DNA of 64,000 nt from Clostridium_AD sp050717635 (GCF_050717635.1 NZ_JBOITO010000013.1:248001-312000), one strand, 5' to 3'; positions 51,831-62,039 are shown, counted from the first letter of the stretch. The notes: generated from the sequence alone by a model not told the origin. Program-made: numbers and translations.

Positions 51831-53081
51831 ATGATTAAAGAGTGTTTTAATACTAGACAAACGGAATTAAGTAATGGAATTAAACTTATTACCATTAAAA
51901 AGGATAGTCAAATTTCAGCAGTACATGCTGGAGTTAATATAGGGTCTCTTTCTGAAGAAAAAAAAGAAAAGGGAATAGCCCACTTTATTGAGCATATGCT
52001 TTTTAAAGGCACTAACAGTAGGACAAATGAAAAGCTAAACAGCGATCTAGAAAATTTAGGCGGAGAATATAACGCATATACTGATTTTAACTGTACAGTA
52101 TATAGTGCTACAATTTTAAGCGAAGAATTAGAAAATGCAATAATGCTTTTGGGAGACATGATTTTAAACTCAACCTTTCCAGATGTTGAAATTGAAAAGG
52201 AAAGGGGCGTTATATTAGCTGAGATTAGAACAAGTAAAGATGACATTGAAGATTTGAGTTTTAAAAAGGTTAATGAGATTGCATTTAAATATAGTCCACT
52301 TAGGGAAGATACTATTGGTAATGAAAGTATCATAAAAAAAATTACAAAGGAGCAACTTGTACGGTTTTATAATAAATACTATTTACCTAATAATTCTTTT
52401 ATATCTATTGTATCTCCATTTGAACATGATGACATAATTAAGATGGTGAAGGAGTATTTTGGTAGTTGGGCTTTTAAAGAATTTGAAAAGAAAAAAATAA
52501 TGTACGAACATCATCAATTTATAAAAAAGATTTCATATAAAAAAGAAATAGAGCAAAGCACCATACTTTACTTGTATACTTTTAATGGATTATCTAATGA
52601 TGAAGAATTAGCTCTCAGAATACTAAACCATAAATTTGGCGAGAGTTCTAATTCTGTATTATTTAGAGAACTTCGGGAAGAACGGGGATTGTCCTATGAT
52701 GTTTACACTAATTTAGATACTTCAAATAATGTTAAATCATTATATATATATACAGCGGTGTCTGAAGAAAACGTAGATGAAGCAATTCGTGTAATCGACA
52801 ATGCTATAGAAAATATTGGAAGTGAAAAAATAATTTTCGATGAAAATACAATATCGCTTATGAAAAAGATATTAAAAACAGCCATAGCATCAACTTTAGA
52901 GGATTCTACGGATCTTGGTAATTATGTAATTCATCAAGCTATGGACAATGAAGACATATATCAGTTTGTTTTGGATATGAAAAATATGGATAATATTAAA
53001 AGTGAAGATTTATATAATATTTCAAGAAAAGTATTACAAAAGCCAACAATCCACGTATTCTTACCAGAAAAGAGAGGTTAG
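51831..53081 (+). CDS. M16 family zinc peptidase (processing-peptidase-like)
   Basis: 416 residues (ATG 51831, 6 nt after AAAGGAG; ATG 51828 also possible). The inverted zinc motif HFIEH has His51, Glu54 and His55, with 'ERGVILAEI' downstream giving the third ligand. The C-terminal half holds the R/Y pair region 'FRELREERGLSYDVYTNLDT'. This is the YmxG/MlpA-type single-lobe enzyme that dimerises and degrades peptides. It is followed by recX 3 nt after its stop. Confidence 0.92.
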   Translation: MIKECFNTRQTELSNGIKLITIKKDSQISAVHAGVNIGSLSEEKKEKGIAHFIEHMLFKGTNSRTNEKLNSDLENLGGEYNAYTDFNCTVYSATILSEELENAIMLLGDMILNSTFPDVEIEKERGVILAEIRTSKDDIEDLSFKKVNEIAFKYSPLREDTIGNESIIKKITKEQLVRFYNKYYLPNNSFISIVSPFEHDDIIKMVKEYFGSWAFKEFEKKKIMYEHHQFIKKISYKKEIEQSTILYLYTFNGLSNDEELALRILNHKFGESSNSVLFRELREERGLSYDVYTNLDTSNNVKSLYIYTAVSEENVDEAIRVIDNAIENIGSEKIIFDENTISLMKKILKTAIASTLEDSTDLGNYVIHQAMDNEDIYQFVLDMKNMDNIKSEDLYNISRKVLQKPTIHVFLPEKRG

Positions 53082-53083
53082 TA

Positions 53084-53938
53084 TTGAGTAATATTATAAC
53101 AAAAATAGAAATGCAAAAAAAGAATAAAGATAGAGTTAATATTTACATGGATGATGAATTTGCCTTTGCTTGTGATGCAGGCCTTGTATATATTCATAAT
53201 ATTACAAAAGGCAAAACAATTGACAAAGAAAATCTAGAACACATAGTTAAAGAAGATAATTATATAAAGGCTAAAAACTCTGCACTTCATTTTTTAGAAA
53301 GTAGCTTTAAGTCAGCTAAACAAGTAATTGATAAATTAACATTAAAAGATTTTGATGCTGTGACCATAGATAGAGTATTGGTCTTTTTAAAGGAGTATGA
53401 CTTTATAGATGATAAGAGGTTCGTAGAACTTTTTATAAAAGAAAAAGTCAGGTCCAGTGGCAAAAATAAAATTAAATTCACACTAATTAAAAAAGGTCTA
53501 CCACAAGAGTTAATTGAGGAAGGGCTTAATACAATAACTAGTGAGCAGCAACGTGCAGTAGCACTTAGATTAGGCGAAAAAAAAATTGCAGTATTATTTA
53601 AGAGTGAAAAGGATATAAGAAAGCTTTATAAAAAAACTGCAGACTATTTAGTTCGAAATGGATTTGATTTTGAAATAATAAATGATGTTTTAAATAGCGT
53701 CATTAAAAATTACAATAGCGAGGAGCCGTGTGGTAAGGTGACCTCAGAGGATACTTATGAAGAAAAATACTACAAATTACATGAATTAGCTAGCAAAAGA
53801 TATAGCATACTAATTAAGTCAGATTCGCCAAAAATAAAGATATATAAAAAGCTGGGAGATTATCTTTTAAGAAGAGGGTATAAGTGGGATGAAATTAAAA
53901 ATGTACTAAGAGATTTAATTGTTGATGATTACGAATAG
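53084..53938 (+). CDS. recX: Regulatory protein RecX
   Basis: 284 residues from the TTG at 53084 (AGAGG 6 nt upstream), at the long end of the family. The N-terminal 'ITKIEMQKKNKDRVNIYMDD' and the three-helix repeats ('ALHFLESSFKSAKQVIDKL', 'YDFIDDKRFVELFIKEKVRS') are recognisable. A second set of repeats appears at the C-terminus ('YLLRRGYKWDEIKNVLRDLI'). RecX limits RecA filament growth. recA is not in the window. Confidence 0.9.
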   Translation: MSNIITKIEMQKKNKDRVNIYMDDEFAFACDAGLVYIHNITKGKTIDKENLEHIVKEDNYIKAKNSALHFLESSFKSAKQVIDKLTLKDFDAVTIDRVLVFLKEYDFIDDKRFVELFIKEKVRSSGKNKIKFTLIKKGLPQELIEEGLNTITSEQQRAVALRLGEKKIAVLFKSEKDIRKLYKKTADYLVRNGFDFEIINDVLNSVIKNYNSEEPCGKVTSEDTYEEKYYKLHELASKRYSILIKSDSPKIKIYKKLGDYLLRRGYKWDEIKNVLRDLIVDDYE

Positions 53939-53994
53939 TATTGTAGTAAGTACGTTGAATTTTAATGTTTTAATAATGAAAGCAGGTGATAGAG

Positions 53995-55185
53995 TTGTTT
54001 AAAGAGCCTCTAACTTTAGTTTTATTATTAGTGTTTATGTACCCGATAATTCAGGGGTTTATATTTAAATTTTCATCTCAAGATTTAAAAGGATCAATTC
54101 AGGGGATTATTGGTAGTGTTTCTTTTTTAACTTCATTATTTTTAGGTATTTACTTTACCAAAAAAGTTTTTATTCATCATAATGAAGGCATGTACCAAAA
54201 AATATATGAATCTATACCAATTCAAGTTGTAGAGTTTATAAATAGTAAACCATTAGTAATCTATGTATTATTTATGCCAATAGTAGTTTCAGTAATTTAT
54301 AGCATAATAAGTTATGTAGTTAATTTCATTAGTAGAATTACTTTTTATCCACTGTTTGATACTATCGAGAATAAGATGAGAACAAAAAGTGTTTTTTTTA
54401 AGAGATTTATGGGTTCAATATTTCAAGTGCCTAGGGCATTAACCTATGTAATTGTCATTACTTTTATATTGAATTTTTTATCCCTTCTTAACATAACTGA
54501 TACATATAATGAGTATCTAGAAGAATCGCAATTATATAATTATATATCCAAACAAGTAGTTATTCCGCTTACTAATTCGAAAATTGCTAAAAGACTTCCC
54601 AATATTGTTAATGATTCCTTTAAGATTGTAGTAAAAGAAGCTACTGAATCAGATAACAAATTGCAGAACAACACGCAGGATAGTTTGCCTAACAATTCAA
54701 AAGTAATAACTTATTACAATGGAGTTACACTAGAGCAAGGTATTAAATCTAATGAAGAAATTGATAAGTTTGCAATGAACCTTGTATCTGATGAAAAGCT
54801 CACAATAAAAAAAGCAAAGCTTATATATAAATGGGTGGGTAGTGAAATAGTTTATGATGATGAAAAAGCAACTAGAGTATTAAATAATGATTTAAAAGTT
54901 GAATCGGGGGCTATTCCAACTTTTAACTCAAGAAATGGAATATGTTTTGATTATGCTTGCCTTTTTGCAGCCATGAGTAAAGCTAATAATATAAAGGTAA
55001 GAATTATAACTGGTCAAGGATTCAATGGAAGTAATTGGGTTAGTCATGCTTGGAATCAAGTGTACATTGAGGATGAAAATAGATGGATCGATGTTGATCC
55101 TACATTTTTAATTGGTGGGGACTATTTTGATAATGAAAGGTTTGATATTGATCATAAAGAGGAAAGTATAGCTGGAGAATGGTAG
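53995..55185 (+). CDS. Membrane protein with transglutaminase-like domain
   Basis: 396 residues from the TTG at 53995 (AGGTGA 5 nt upstream); a GTG at 53986 overlaps that ribosome site. Four or five N-terminal membrane helices (to about residue 170), an extracytoplasmic linker rich in Asn/Gln/Ser, then a transglutaminase-like fold with Cys in 'SRNGICFDYACLFAAM', His in 'NWVSHAWNQVYIED' and Asp in 'RWIDVDPTF'. The triad is complete, so it may act as a cell-surface peptidase or crosslinking enzyme; the substrate is unknown. Confidence 0.82.
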   Translation: MFKEPLTLVLLLVFMYPIIQGFIFKFSSQDLKGSIQGIIGSVSFLTSLFLGIYFTKKVFIHHNEGMYQKIYESIPIQVVEFINSKPLVIYVLFMPIVVSVIYSIISYVVNFISRITFYPLFDTIENKMRTKSVFFKRFMGSIFQVPRALTYVIVITFILNFLSLLNITDTYNEYLEESQLYNYISKQVVIPLTNSKIAKRLPNIVNDSFKIVVKEATESDNKLQNNTQDSLPNNSKVITYYNGVTLEQGIKSNEEIDKFAMNLVSDEKLTIKKAKLIYKWVGSEIVYDDEKATRVLNNDLKVESGAIPTFNSRNGICFDYACLFAAMSKANNIKVRIITGQGFNGSNWVSHAWNQVYIEDENRWIDVDPTFLIGGDYFDNERFDIDHKEESIAGEW

Positions 55186-55196
55186 AAATAAAATAT

Positions 55197-55228
55197 AAAA
55201 TAGCCCCCTAATTTATTAGGGGGCTATT
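55197..55228. terminator. Bidirectional terminator
   Basis: AATAGCCCCCTAA pairs perfectly with TTAGGGGGCTATT around a TTTA loop. The stop of the convergent TPR gene (55216-55218) is inside it. Confidence 0.85.
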
Positions 55229-55572
55229 CTATAGCTTTTTAATAATAAATTAATTGCCTTTTCGCAATCTTCATCATCATTATTTAGTGACCAAGCAGTA
55301 TTAAAGTAATATAATGCTTTTGGCTTGTTAAGGCACATAGCATAGCAATAAGCTAAGTTGAAAAAATATTTGCTTTCCTTACGTAAAGATATAGCCGCGT
55401 GGAATATTGGAATTGCTTTTTCGTATTCTTTTAGGTGAATAAAACATACCGCTGTATTATAAAGTGCACCAGCCTCATTATCTTTCATTTCAGCAGCTTT
55501 TTTATATAGAGTTATTGCTTTGTTGTAATCCTTAGTATTGTATATGTCGTTAGCCTTTTGAAAATAATCCAT
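55216..55572 (-). CDS. Tetratricopeptide repeat protein
   Basis: 118 residues, almost entirely TPR helices: 'ANDIYNTKDYNKAITLYKKA', 'GALYNTAVCFIHLKEYEKAI' and 'SKYFFNLAYCYAMCLNKPKA' show the A/Y-G-A-Y spacing. A cytoplasmic protein-binding scaffold with no catalytic domain. ATG at 55572 with GAGGATATC upstream. The stop codon lies within the shared terminator stem. Confidence 0.85.
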   Translation of the reverse strand: MDYFQKANDIYNTKDYNKAITLYKKAAEMKDNEAGALYNTAVCFIHLKEYEKAIPIFHAAISLRKESKYFFNLAYCYAMCLNKPKALYYFNTAWSLNNDDEDCEKAINLLLKSYRIAP

Positions 55573-55699
55573 TGATATCCTCCTCGTATAGTCTCTAATA
55601 GTTATAAATGCATTTAAATAAATATATTGCTATTTTGTAATTATTATTCCATTTAAATACTGCCCAAGGGATTTAATAATATTCACTTATAACAAAATA

Positions 55700-56506
55700 T
55701 TATTTATTTTTGTTTACAACTTTTCTCTCTATAAACGCAACCACCTCATACATGAGGTAAGCTAAGATAGAAAGTATTACTATACTCATCATTACCATAT
55801 CTAGCTGAGAAATTTGACCGCCAAAGATTATAAGGAATCCCAAACCATTTTTAGCCACTAAGAATTCACCCATTATTACACCAACCCATGACAGTCCAAC
55901 ATTAATTTTAAGTGCTGAAATGAGGGTTGGGATAGAAGCAGGAATAATTAAATTAATTAATATTTGGAGTTTAGAAGCTCCAAAGGTTTTTAAAAGCTTG
56001 ATTTTATCTTGATCCACTTCTTTAAAACCATTTAGTATGCTTATTATAGTTACAACAATTGATATTAAAAGAGCAATTACTATTATTGCTTTTATTCCGT
56101 TGCCTACCCAAAATATAATAATAGGCGCAAGGGCTACCTTAGGTAGTGCATTTAATACTATAAGGTATGGATCCATTACTTTTGAAACAAAATCAGACCA
56201 CCATAATAATATTGCAATTATGGCGCCTAATATTGTTCCTAGCAAAAATCCTATTATAGTTTCAAAACAGGTTATGGAAATAGCAGTTAGGAGTGTACCT
56301 TCAGCATATATTTGCATAAATGATTTATACATTTTTGAAGGAGTGCTTGTAAGGAAAGTATCAATTAAGTTAAGCCTTCCAGCTATTTCCCAGGAACTGA
56401 AAAATATAATTAATATAAGGATTCTTGTAAAAACAATATAATATTTTTTCTTTTTTAAATTTTTAATATAATTTTTGTGCTCATCACTTTGTATCAGCAT
56501 TAACAT
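55700..56506 (-). CDS. ABC transporter permease (SsuC/TauC-like)
   Basis: 268 residues with six membrane helices. The cytoplasmic coupling loop 'GFKEVDQDKIKLLKTFGASK' fits the EAA motif of nitrate/sulfonate/taurine permeases, and 'NALPKVALAPIIIFWVGNGI' is a family block. It overlaps the end of the ATPase gene by 23 nt, so the two are translationally coupled. The binding protein is probably the one encoded at 62249-63271. The substrate cannot be read from sequence. Confidence 0.9.
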   Translation of the reverse strand: MLMLIQSDEHKNYIKNLKKKKYYIVFTRILILIIFFSSWEIAGRLNLIDTFLTSTPSKMYKSFMQIYAEGTLLTAISITCFETIIGFLLGTILGAIIAILLWWSDFVSKVMDPYLIVLNALPKVALAPIIIFWVGNGIKAIIVIALLISIVVTIISILNGFKEVDQDKIKLLKTFGASKLQILINLIIPASIPTLISALKINVGLSWVGVIMGEFLVAKNGLGFLIIFGGQISQLDMVMMSIVILSILAYLMYEVVAFIERKVVNKNK

Positions 56507-57254
56507 TCAACTCCTTCCAAATTTCATTGAAATAAACTCCGAAATTTGGAGCTTCTCTGCGTTTTAAAGGATAAGAAAAATTTTCTCCGAATTCAAGAGG
56601 AATATTCTTAATAATTATTGCTGGGCGATTTGAAAGAACAATAATTTCATCTGACATAGAGATGGCCTCTGATATATCATGAGTTACCATTATAGTAGTT
56701 TTTTTTTCTTTTTTTATGATTGCGTATACTTCATCACTAATATTTAATCTGGTTTGATAGTCTAAGGCTGAAAAAGGTTCATCTAAAAGTAATATTTCAG
56801 GTCTAAGTGCTAGGGTTCTAATTAGAGCAACCCTTTGACGCATGCCTCCGGATAATTCCATAGGATGATGATTTCGAAATTCCCAGAGATTATAGTTTAT
56901 TAGAAGGGATTTTACTATATCCTTATTGTCATCTGTAATACGATGGTTAATTTTAAGGCCTAAGAGCACATTGTCCCATACAGTTAACCAGTCGAATAGT
57001 TGATCTTTTTGAAACATATACCCAATCTTTGAATTTGATCTATCATCAAGGTGATTAATTATTACTTCGCCAAACGATGGAGTAATTAAGCCTGCTATTA
57101 TATTTAATAGCGTAGATTTTCCACAGCCAGAAGGACCTACAATGCTTAAAAAATGTCCTTCTTGTACACTAAAAGAAATATTATTTAAAGCAGGGGTTTC
57201 TGCAGTTAAAGAATGGTAATTCATAGATATATTATTAATTTCTACTTTAATCAC
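56484..57254 (-). CDS. ABC transporter ATP-binding protein (SsuB/TauB-like)
   Basis: 256 residues from the GTG at 57254 (GGGAG 8 nt upstream); an earlier TTG lies before that site. Walker A 'GPSGCGKST', Q-loop 'GYMFQKDQLFDWLTVWDN', signature 'LSGGMRQRVALIRTLALRP', Walker B 'EILLLDEPFSALD' and the H-loop 'MVTHDISEAISMSDEI' are intact. It drives import with the permease encoded just downstream. The family imports nitrate, sulfonates, taurine, or pyrimidine and thiamine precursors. Confidence 0.93.
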   Translation of the reverse strand: MIKVEINNISMNYHSLTAETPALNNISFSVQEGHFLSIVGPSGCGKSTLLNIIAGLITPSFGEVIINHLDDRSNSKIGYMFQKDQLFDWLTVWDNVLLGLKINHRITDDNKDIVKSLLINYNLWEFRNHHPMELSGGMRQRVALIRTLALRPEILLLDEPFSALDYQTRLNISDEVYAIIKKEKKTTIMVTHDISEAISMSDEIIVLSNRPAIIIKNIPLEFGENFSYPLKRREAPNFGVYFNEIWKELNVNADTK

Positions 57255-57637
57255 TTTATCATCTCCCTTCAACGTATAGTTTAGTATATGAGTTTTAATA
57301 ATGTATTGTTAACCACATTTAATTTGATTTCTAATAGTAAAGGTTTCAAAATCAAATAAAACAATTATTAATTTTTTGTGAATGAGGTTGATATTTATAG
57401 AAAATATGAATAATATGTAATTAATAGAAATTATATATAGGAAGGTGAAAGTAGATAAAATAAATTGTATTTTTGAAGAATAAAGATATAGATATAGGAA
57501 TAGTGCTTTATTTATTGCAATATGATATAATTTCAAATATTATGAAGATTGAATTTTAGCAAATAAGCATATATAATTAAAAATCAGGGTTATAAAATAT
57601 AAAAAAATATTGACTTGCGGGGGAAAAAAAGATAATT
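57255..57637. other. Divergent intergenic region upstream of the activase gene
   Basis: About 380 bp, very AT-rich. TATAAT at 57526-57531 is a candidate -10 box for the + gene at 57638. No riboswitch, operator palindrome or convincing small gene is seen; a 75-codon open frame on the - strand lacks a ribosome site. Confidence 0.35.
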
Positions 57638-60600
57638 ATGAAAAAAATAATACATGTTGGATTAGATGTAGGATCAACTACTGTTAAAATAGTACTTATT
57701 AATGAGCAAGAAAAAATAATATATAGCAAGTATCAGAGGCATTTTTCTGATATAAAAAGTACAATAGCCGACCTTTTAAATGAGGCTTATAGAAATTTTA
57801 TGGAATGTGATATTACTATTATGGTAACTGGGTCTGGTGGACTAGCTCTATCTAAATGGCTGTGCATTCCATTTATGCAGGAAGTGGTAGCCAGCACATA
57901 TGCTATAGAAAATATTATTCCAAGAACTAATGTAGCTATAGAGCTTGGTGGGGAAGATGCAAAAATCATATACTTTGATGGAGGTATTGATCAAAGAATG
58001 AATGGAACTTGCGCTGGTGGAACTGGTGCATTTATTGATCAGATGGCGTCCCTTCTTCAAACGGATGCAACAGGGCTCAATGAACTAGCGAAGGCCTATA
58101 AAACTATATATCCTATTGCTGCTAGATGTGGAGTTTTCGCAAAAACTGATATTCAACCCTTGCTAAATGAAGGTGCGGCAAGAGAAGATATTGCTGTATC
58201 AATCTTTCAGGCAGTAGTTAATCAAACTATTAGTGGACTTGCTTGTGGTAGACCTATTAGAGGAAATGTTGCATTTTTAGGTGGACCATTATATTTCTTG
58301 TCCGAGCTTAGACAGAGGTTTATTGAAACTTTAAAGTTAACAGCGGAGCAAATTATTTTTCCGAATGATTCTCAGCTATTTGTTGCACTAGGGGCTGCTA
58401 TGGCATCAAAGGATGAGGCCACGATTTCTTTTGAATATTTAAATGCACAACTTCCAAAATTAAAAGAGGCTACTAGTCATGAAATTCAAAGACTTAGACC
58501 GCTATTTTTGGATCAAGAGGAGCTAGATGTTTTTAATGAAAGACAAAGCCAATATAAGGTTGCAAGAAGAGAATTATCTAGTTATAGTGGGAATTGTTTT
58601 TTAGGGATAGATGCTGGTTCTACAACTACTAAAGTCACTCTTATAGATGATGAAGGTGCACTTTTATATTCTTACTATGGAGGAAATGAGGGTAATCCAC
58701 TAGAGCAAGTTAGAAAAATATTAAAAGAGTTATATACTATTTTACCTAAGGATGCAATTATCTTGAATTCAGCAGTAACGGGTTATGGTGAAGGTTTAAT
58801 AATGGCGGCTTTAAAAGTAGACATTGGAGAAATTGAAACTATAGCTCATTACAAGGCAGCCGAATTCTTTTTACCGGGAGTAGATTTTATATTAGATATT
58901 GGTGGACAAGATATGAAATGTTTAAAAATAAAAAATGGTGTTATTGATAGTATAATGCTAAATGAAGCTTGTTCATCTGGTTGTGGGTCTTTTATAGAAA
59001 CATTTGCTCATTCTTTAAATATGGAAATAGAAGATTTTGCAGCAGTAGCATTACATGCTAAAAGCCCAGTGGACTTAGGTTCAAGATGTACTGTGTTTAT
59101 GAATTCAAGAGTTAAGCAGGCTCAAAAGGAAGGTGCATCTGTAGGGGATATATCAGCAGGACTTTCTTATTCAGTCATAAAAAATGCACTGCTTAAGGTT
59201 ATTAAGATAAGAGATCCAAAGGATATGGGTAAAAAGCTGATTGTTCAAGGAGGAACCTTTTATAATAGTGCAGTACTTAGGGCTTTTGAAATTATTTCAG
59301 AGAGAGAAGCAGTTAGACCAGACATTGCAGGTTTAATGGGTGCTTTTGGGGCTGCGCTTATTGCAAGAGAAAGAACTGAAAAAGGTAAAAACACTACATT
59401 ATTATCAGTAGACGAATTGGATAAATTTACTGTAGAAACTACAATGGGTAGATGTAAGCAATGTGCAAATCAATGTCTTCTTACAATTAATAAATTTGAC
59501 AAGAAAAGGGTATTTATATCTGGTAATCGCTGTGAAAAAGCACTGGGTAAGAGTACTAAAAAAGATGAAATACCTAATGTTTATGACTATAAATATAAAA
59601 GGATATTCGATTATATTCCACTAAAAAAGGAACAAGCTTATAGAGGGGTAATAGGTATTCCTAGAGTGCTTAACCTATATGAAAATTATCCATTTTGGTT
59701 TACCTTCTTTACTAATTTAGGATTTAGGGTGGAGTTATCAGAGAGATCTTCTAAAGTGGTATATGAAATGGGAATAGAGACTATACCATCAGAATCGGCT
59801 TGTTACCCTGCTAAAATAGTACATGGACATATAATGAGTCTTATAAATAGGGGAATAGAAACTATATTCTATCCTTGCATTCCCTATGAGAAAAAAGAGC
59901 AACCGGGAGCTGATGATCATTATAATTGTCCTATTGTAACTTCATATCCTGAGGTAATAAAAAATAATATGGATATTTTGAAGGAACGAAATATTAAATT
60001 TCTTTGTCCTTTTATATCTTTAGACAATAGTAAAGAATTAGTTAATAGATTAACTGATGAGTTAGCATGCTTTGCTATCCATAAAAGTGAGATTGCTAAA
60101 GCTGCTAAAAAGGCATGGATTGAAACTGAAAAGGTAAAATTGGACATTCAAAGTAAGGGCGAAGAAGTTGTTGAATATATTAGGCGAACTGGGAAAAGGG
60201 GTATAGTTTTAGCTGGTAGGCCATATCATATAGACCCGGAAATTAATCATGGAATTCCTAGCGTACTGACAGACTTTGATATGCCTGTACTTACTGAGGA
60301 TTCTGTAGCTCATTTAGGTAAAGTTTTAAGACCTTTAAGAACAGTAGATCAGTGGGTATATCATTCAAGGTTATATGCAGCAGCTAGTTTTGTAGCAAGT
60401 GAACCCAATATTGAGCTTGTTCAACTTAATTCATTTGGGTGTGGGCTTGATGCAGTTACTACGGATCAAGTTCAGGAGATTTTAGCGAATAATGGAAAGA
60501 TATTTACAACTTTAAAAATTGATGAAGGGAATAATCTGGGGGCAGCAAGAATTAGAATTAGATCCTTAAAGGCAGCTCTTAATGAAAGAGACATAAATGG

Positions 60601-61918
60601 AATTCTTCCTATAAAAACTGGGGAGGTTTACAATAGAATTATTTTCACTAAGGAAATGAGAAAAAAACACACGATTCTATCTCCCCAAATGTCTCCAATA
60701 CACTTTCAATTTGTACAAGAAGCCTTTAATTCATCAGGTTACAATTTAGAAATATTACCTTCGGTAGATATAAAAGCTGTAGAGGAAGGCTTGAAATATG
60801 TAAATAATGATGCTTGTTATCCTACAATAATTGTAGTAGGACAAATAATTGAAGCCTTAAAATCAGGAAAATATGATATAGAAAATACCTCAGTTATAAT
60901 TTCTCAGACTGGTGGGGGCTGTAGAGCAACAAACTATATTGGATTTCTTAGGAAGGCACTTAAGGAAGCAGGGTTCCCAAAAGTTCCAGTTGTATCACTA
61001 AATGCATCTGGTCTTGAGTCAAATCCAGGTTTTAAATTTTCTTACTCATTGGTTAAAAAATCAATAATGGCTTTAGTATATGGGGATTTGCTTATGCGGG
61101 TTTTGTACAAAGTTAGACCTTATGAGAGGGTACTGGGTTCAGCAAATATACTATATGAAAAATGGGTAAAAACATGTAAAGCATCTGTAGTAAATGGCAG
61201 TAGTAGGGAGTATAAAAAGAATGTTTCTGCTATAGTAGCACAGTTTGATAATTTAGAACTTAAAAATATTTTAAAGCCTCAGGTAGGTTTAGTGGGGGAA
61301 ATTTTAGTTAAGTTCCATCCTACAGCTAATAATAACATTATAGATGTTATTGAAAATGAAGGTGGAGAGGCGGTTATGCCAGACTTTATTGACTTTTTCT
61401 TATACTGCGCCTATGATGCTAATTTTAAATATAAATATTTGGGCAAGAGCAAAAAAGATAAAATACTAAATAATTTGGCTATTGGATATATAGAAAGTTT
61501 TAGAAAACACATGAAATCAGTTTTAGATAAAAGCACAAGATTTCATGCTCCCAAAACTATACATGAATTAGCTGATGGGGCTTCGCCTATTTTATCACTA
61601 GGTAATCAAACAGGTGAGGGGTGGTTCTTGACTGCTGAAATGGTTGAGCTTATTGAAAGTGGAACGAAAAATATAATATGTATGCAGCCTTTTGCTTGTC
61701 TTCCTAATCATGTTACAGGAAAAGGAATGATTAAAGAGTTAAAGAGAAGGTATCCGGGCGCTAATATTACGGCTATAGATTATGACCCAGGTGCTAGTGA
61801 AGTAAATCAAATTAATAGGATAAAACTAATGATGTCTGTTGCATTCAAAAACCTTGAGAGTAATGTAGAAATTGAACATGCTCATGGCGAGGTAGCTAGT
61901 GACAAAAAGGTGGACTAA
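57638..61918 (+). CDS. Acyl-CoA dehydratase activase / 2-hydroxyacyl-CoA dehydratase fusion-type protein
   Basis: 1,426 residues, the length of the large clostridial 'activase-related' proteins. Two BcrAD/BadFG-type ATPase domains are in tandem ('VGLDVGSTTVKIVLINEQEK' near 5, 'FLGIDAGSTTTKVTLIDDEG' near 325), each with its GGT/GSGCGSF cluster loop ('NGTCAGGTGAFIDQ', 'NEACSSGCGSFIE'). A cysteine motif 'GRCKQCANQCLLT' near 605 leads to the DUF2229 region ('GIPRVLNLYENYPFWFTFFT') and an HgdB-like C-terminal half. Relatives use ATP to inject an electron into radical dehydratases of 2-hydroxyacyl-CoA. The substrate is unknown. Followed directly by a hairpin repeat. Confidence 0.88.
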   Translation: MKKIIHVGLDVGSTTVKIVLINEQEKIIYSKYQRHFSDIKSTIADLLNEAYRNFMECDITIMVTGSGGLALSKWLCIPFMQEVVASTYAIENIIPRTNVAIELGGEDAKIIYFDGGIDQRMNGTCAGGTGAFIDQMASLLQTDATGLNELAKAYKTIYPIAARCGVFAKTDIQPLLNEGAAREDIAVSIFQAVVNQTISGLACGRPIRGNVAFLGGPLYFLSELRQRFIETLKLTAEQIIFPNDSQLFVALGAAMASKDEATISFEYLNAQLPKLKEATSHEIQRLRPLFLDQEELDVFNERQSQYKVARRELSSYSGNCFLGIDAGSTTTKVTLIDDEGALLYSYYGGNEGNPLEQVRKILKELYTILPKDAIILNSAVTGYGEGLIMAALKVDIGEIETIAHYKAAEFFLPGVDFILDIGGQDMKCLKIKNGVIDSIMLNEACSSGCGSFIETFAHSLNMEIEDFAAVALHAKSPVDLGSRCTVFMNSRVKQAQKEGASVGDISAGLSYSVIKNALLKVIKIRDPKDMGKKLIVQGGTFYNSAVLRAFEIISEREAVRPDIAGLMGAFGAALIARERTEKGKNTTLLSVDELDKFTVETTMGRCKQCANQCLLTINKFDKKRVFISGNRCEKALGKSTKKDEIPNVYDYKYKRIFDYIPLKKEQAYRGVIGIPRVLNLYENYPFWFTFFTNLGFRVELSERSSKVVYEMGIETIPSESACYPAKIVHGHIMSLINRGIETIFYPCIPYEKKEQPGADDHYNCPIVTSYPEVIKNNMDILKERNIKFLCPFISLDNSKELVNRLTDELACFAIHKSEIAKAAKKAWIETEKVKLDIQSKGEEVVEYIRRTGKRGIVLAGRPYHIDPEINHGIPSVLTDFDMPVLTEDSVAHLGKVLRPLRTVDQWVYHSRLYAAASFVASEPNIELVQLNSFGCGLDAVTTDQVQEILANNGKIFTTLKIDEGNNLGAARIRIRSLKAALNERDINGILPIKTGEVYNRIIFTKEMRKKHTILSPQMSPIHFQFVQEAFNSSGYNLEILPSVDIKAVEEGLKYVNNDACYPTIIVVGQIIEALKSGKYDIENTSVIISQTGGGCRATNYIGFLRKALKEAGFPKVPVVSLNASGLESNPGFKFSYSLVKKSIMALVYGDLLMRVLYKVRPYERVLGSANILYEKWVKTCKASVVNGSSREYKKNVSAIVAQFDNLELKNILKPQVGLVGEILVKFHPTANNNIIDVIENEGGEAVMPDFIDFFLYCAYDANFKYKYLGKSKKDKILNNLAIGYIESFRKHMKSVLDKSTRFHAPKTIHELADGASPILSLGNQTGEGWFLTAEMVELIESGTKNIICMQPFACLPNHVTGKGMIKELKRRYPGANITAIDYDPGASEVNQINRIKLMMSVAFKNLESNVEIEHAHGEVASDKKVD

Positions 61919-61921
61919 GAA

Positions 61922-62039
61922 AAGTATGAAGTCTCACCTTCGTGGCTTGCAATGCGAACTCAAAACGTGAAATTCCATTAAGGAATTCTAAAGTTTTATC
62001 GTTTCGCATTGCAAGTCACTTCGGTGAGATTTCATACTT
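61922..62039. repeat. Long imperfect hairpin element (118 bp)
   Basis: AAGTATGAAGTCTCACC (61922-61938) pairs with GGTGAGATTTCATACTT (62023-62039) with one G-U pair. Inside, GCTTGCAATGCGAA pairs with TTCGCATTGCAAGT apart from the end, and the tip is AATTCC-ATTAA-GGAATT. It begins 4 nt after the activase stop. The left arm shares its core with the elements at 16689 and 8733. Confidence 0.85.

Noticed and set aside
57309..57536. 75-codon open frame on the - strand in the intergenic region
   Set aside because: No ribosome site, low-complexity hydrophobic product, extreme AT content.
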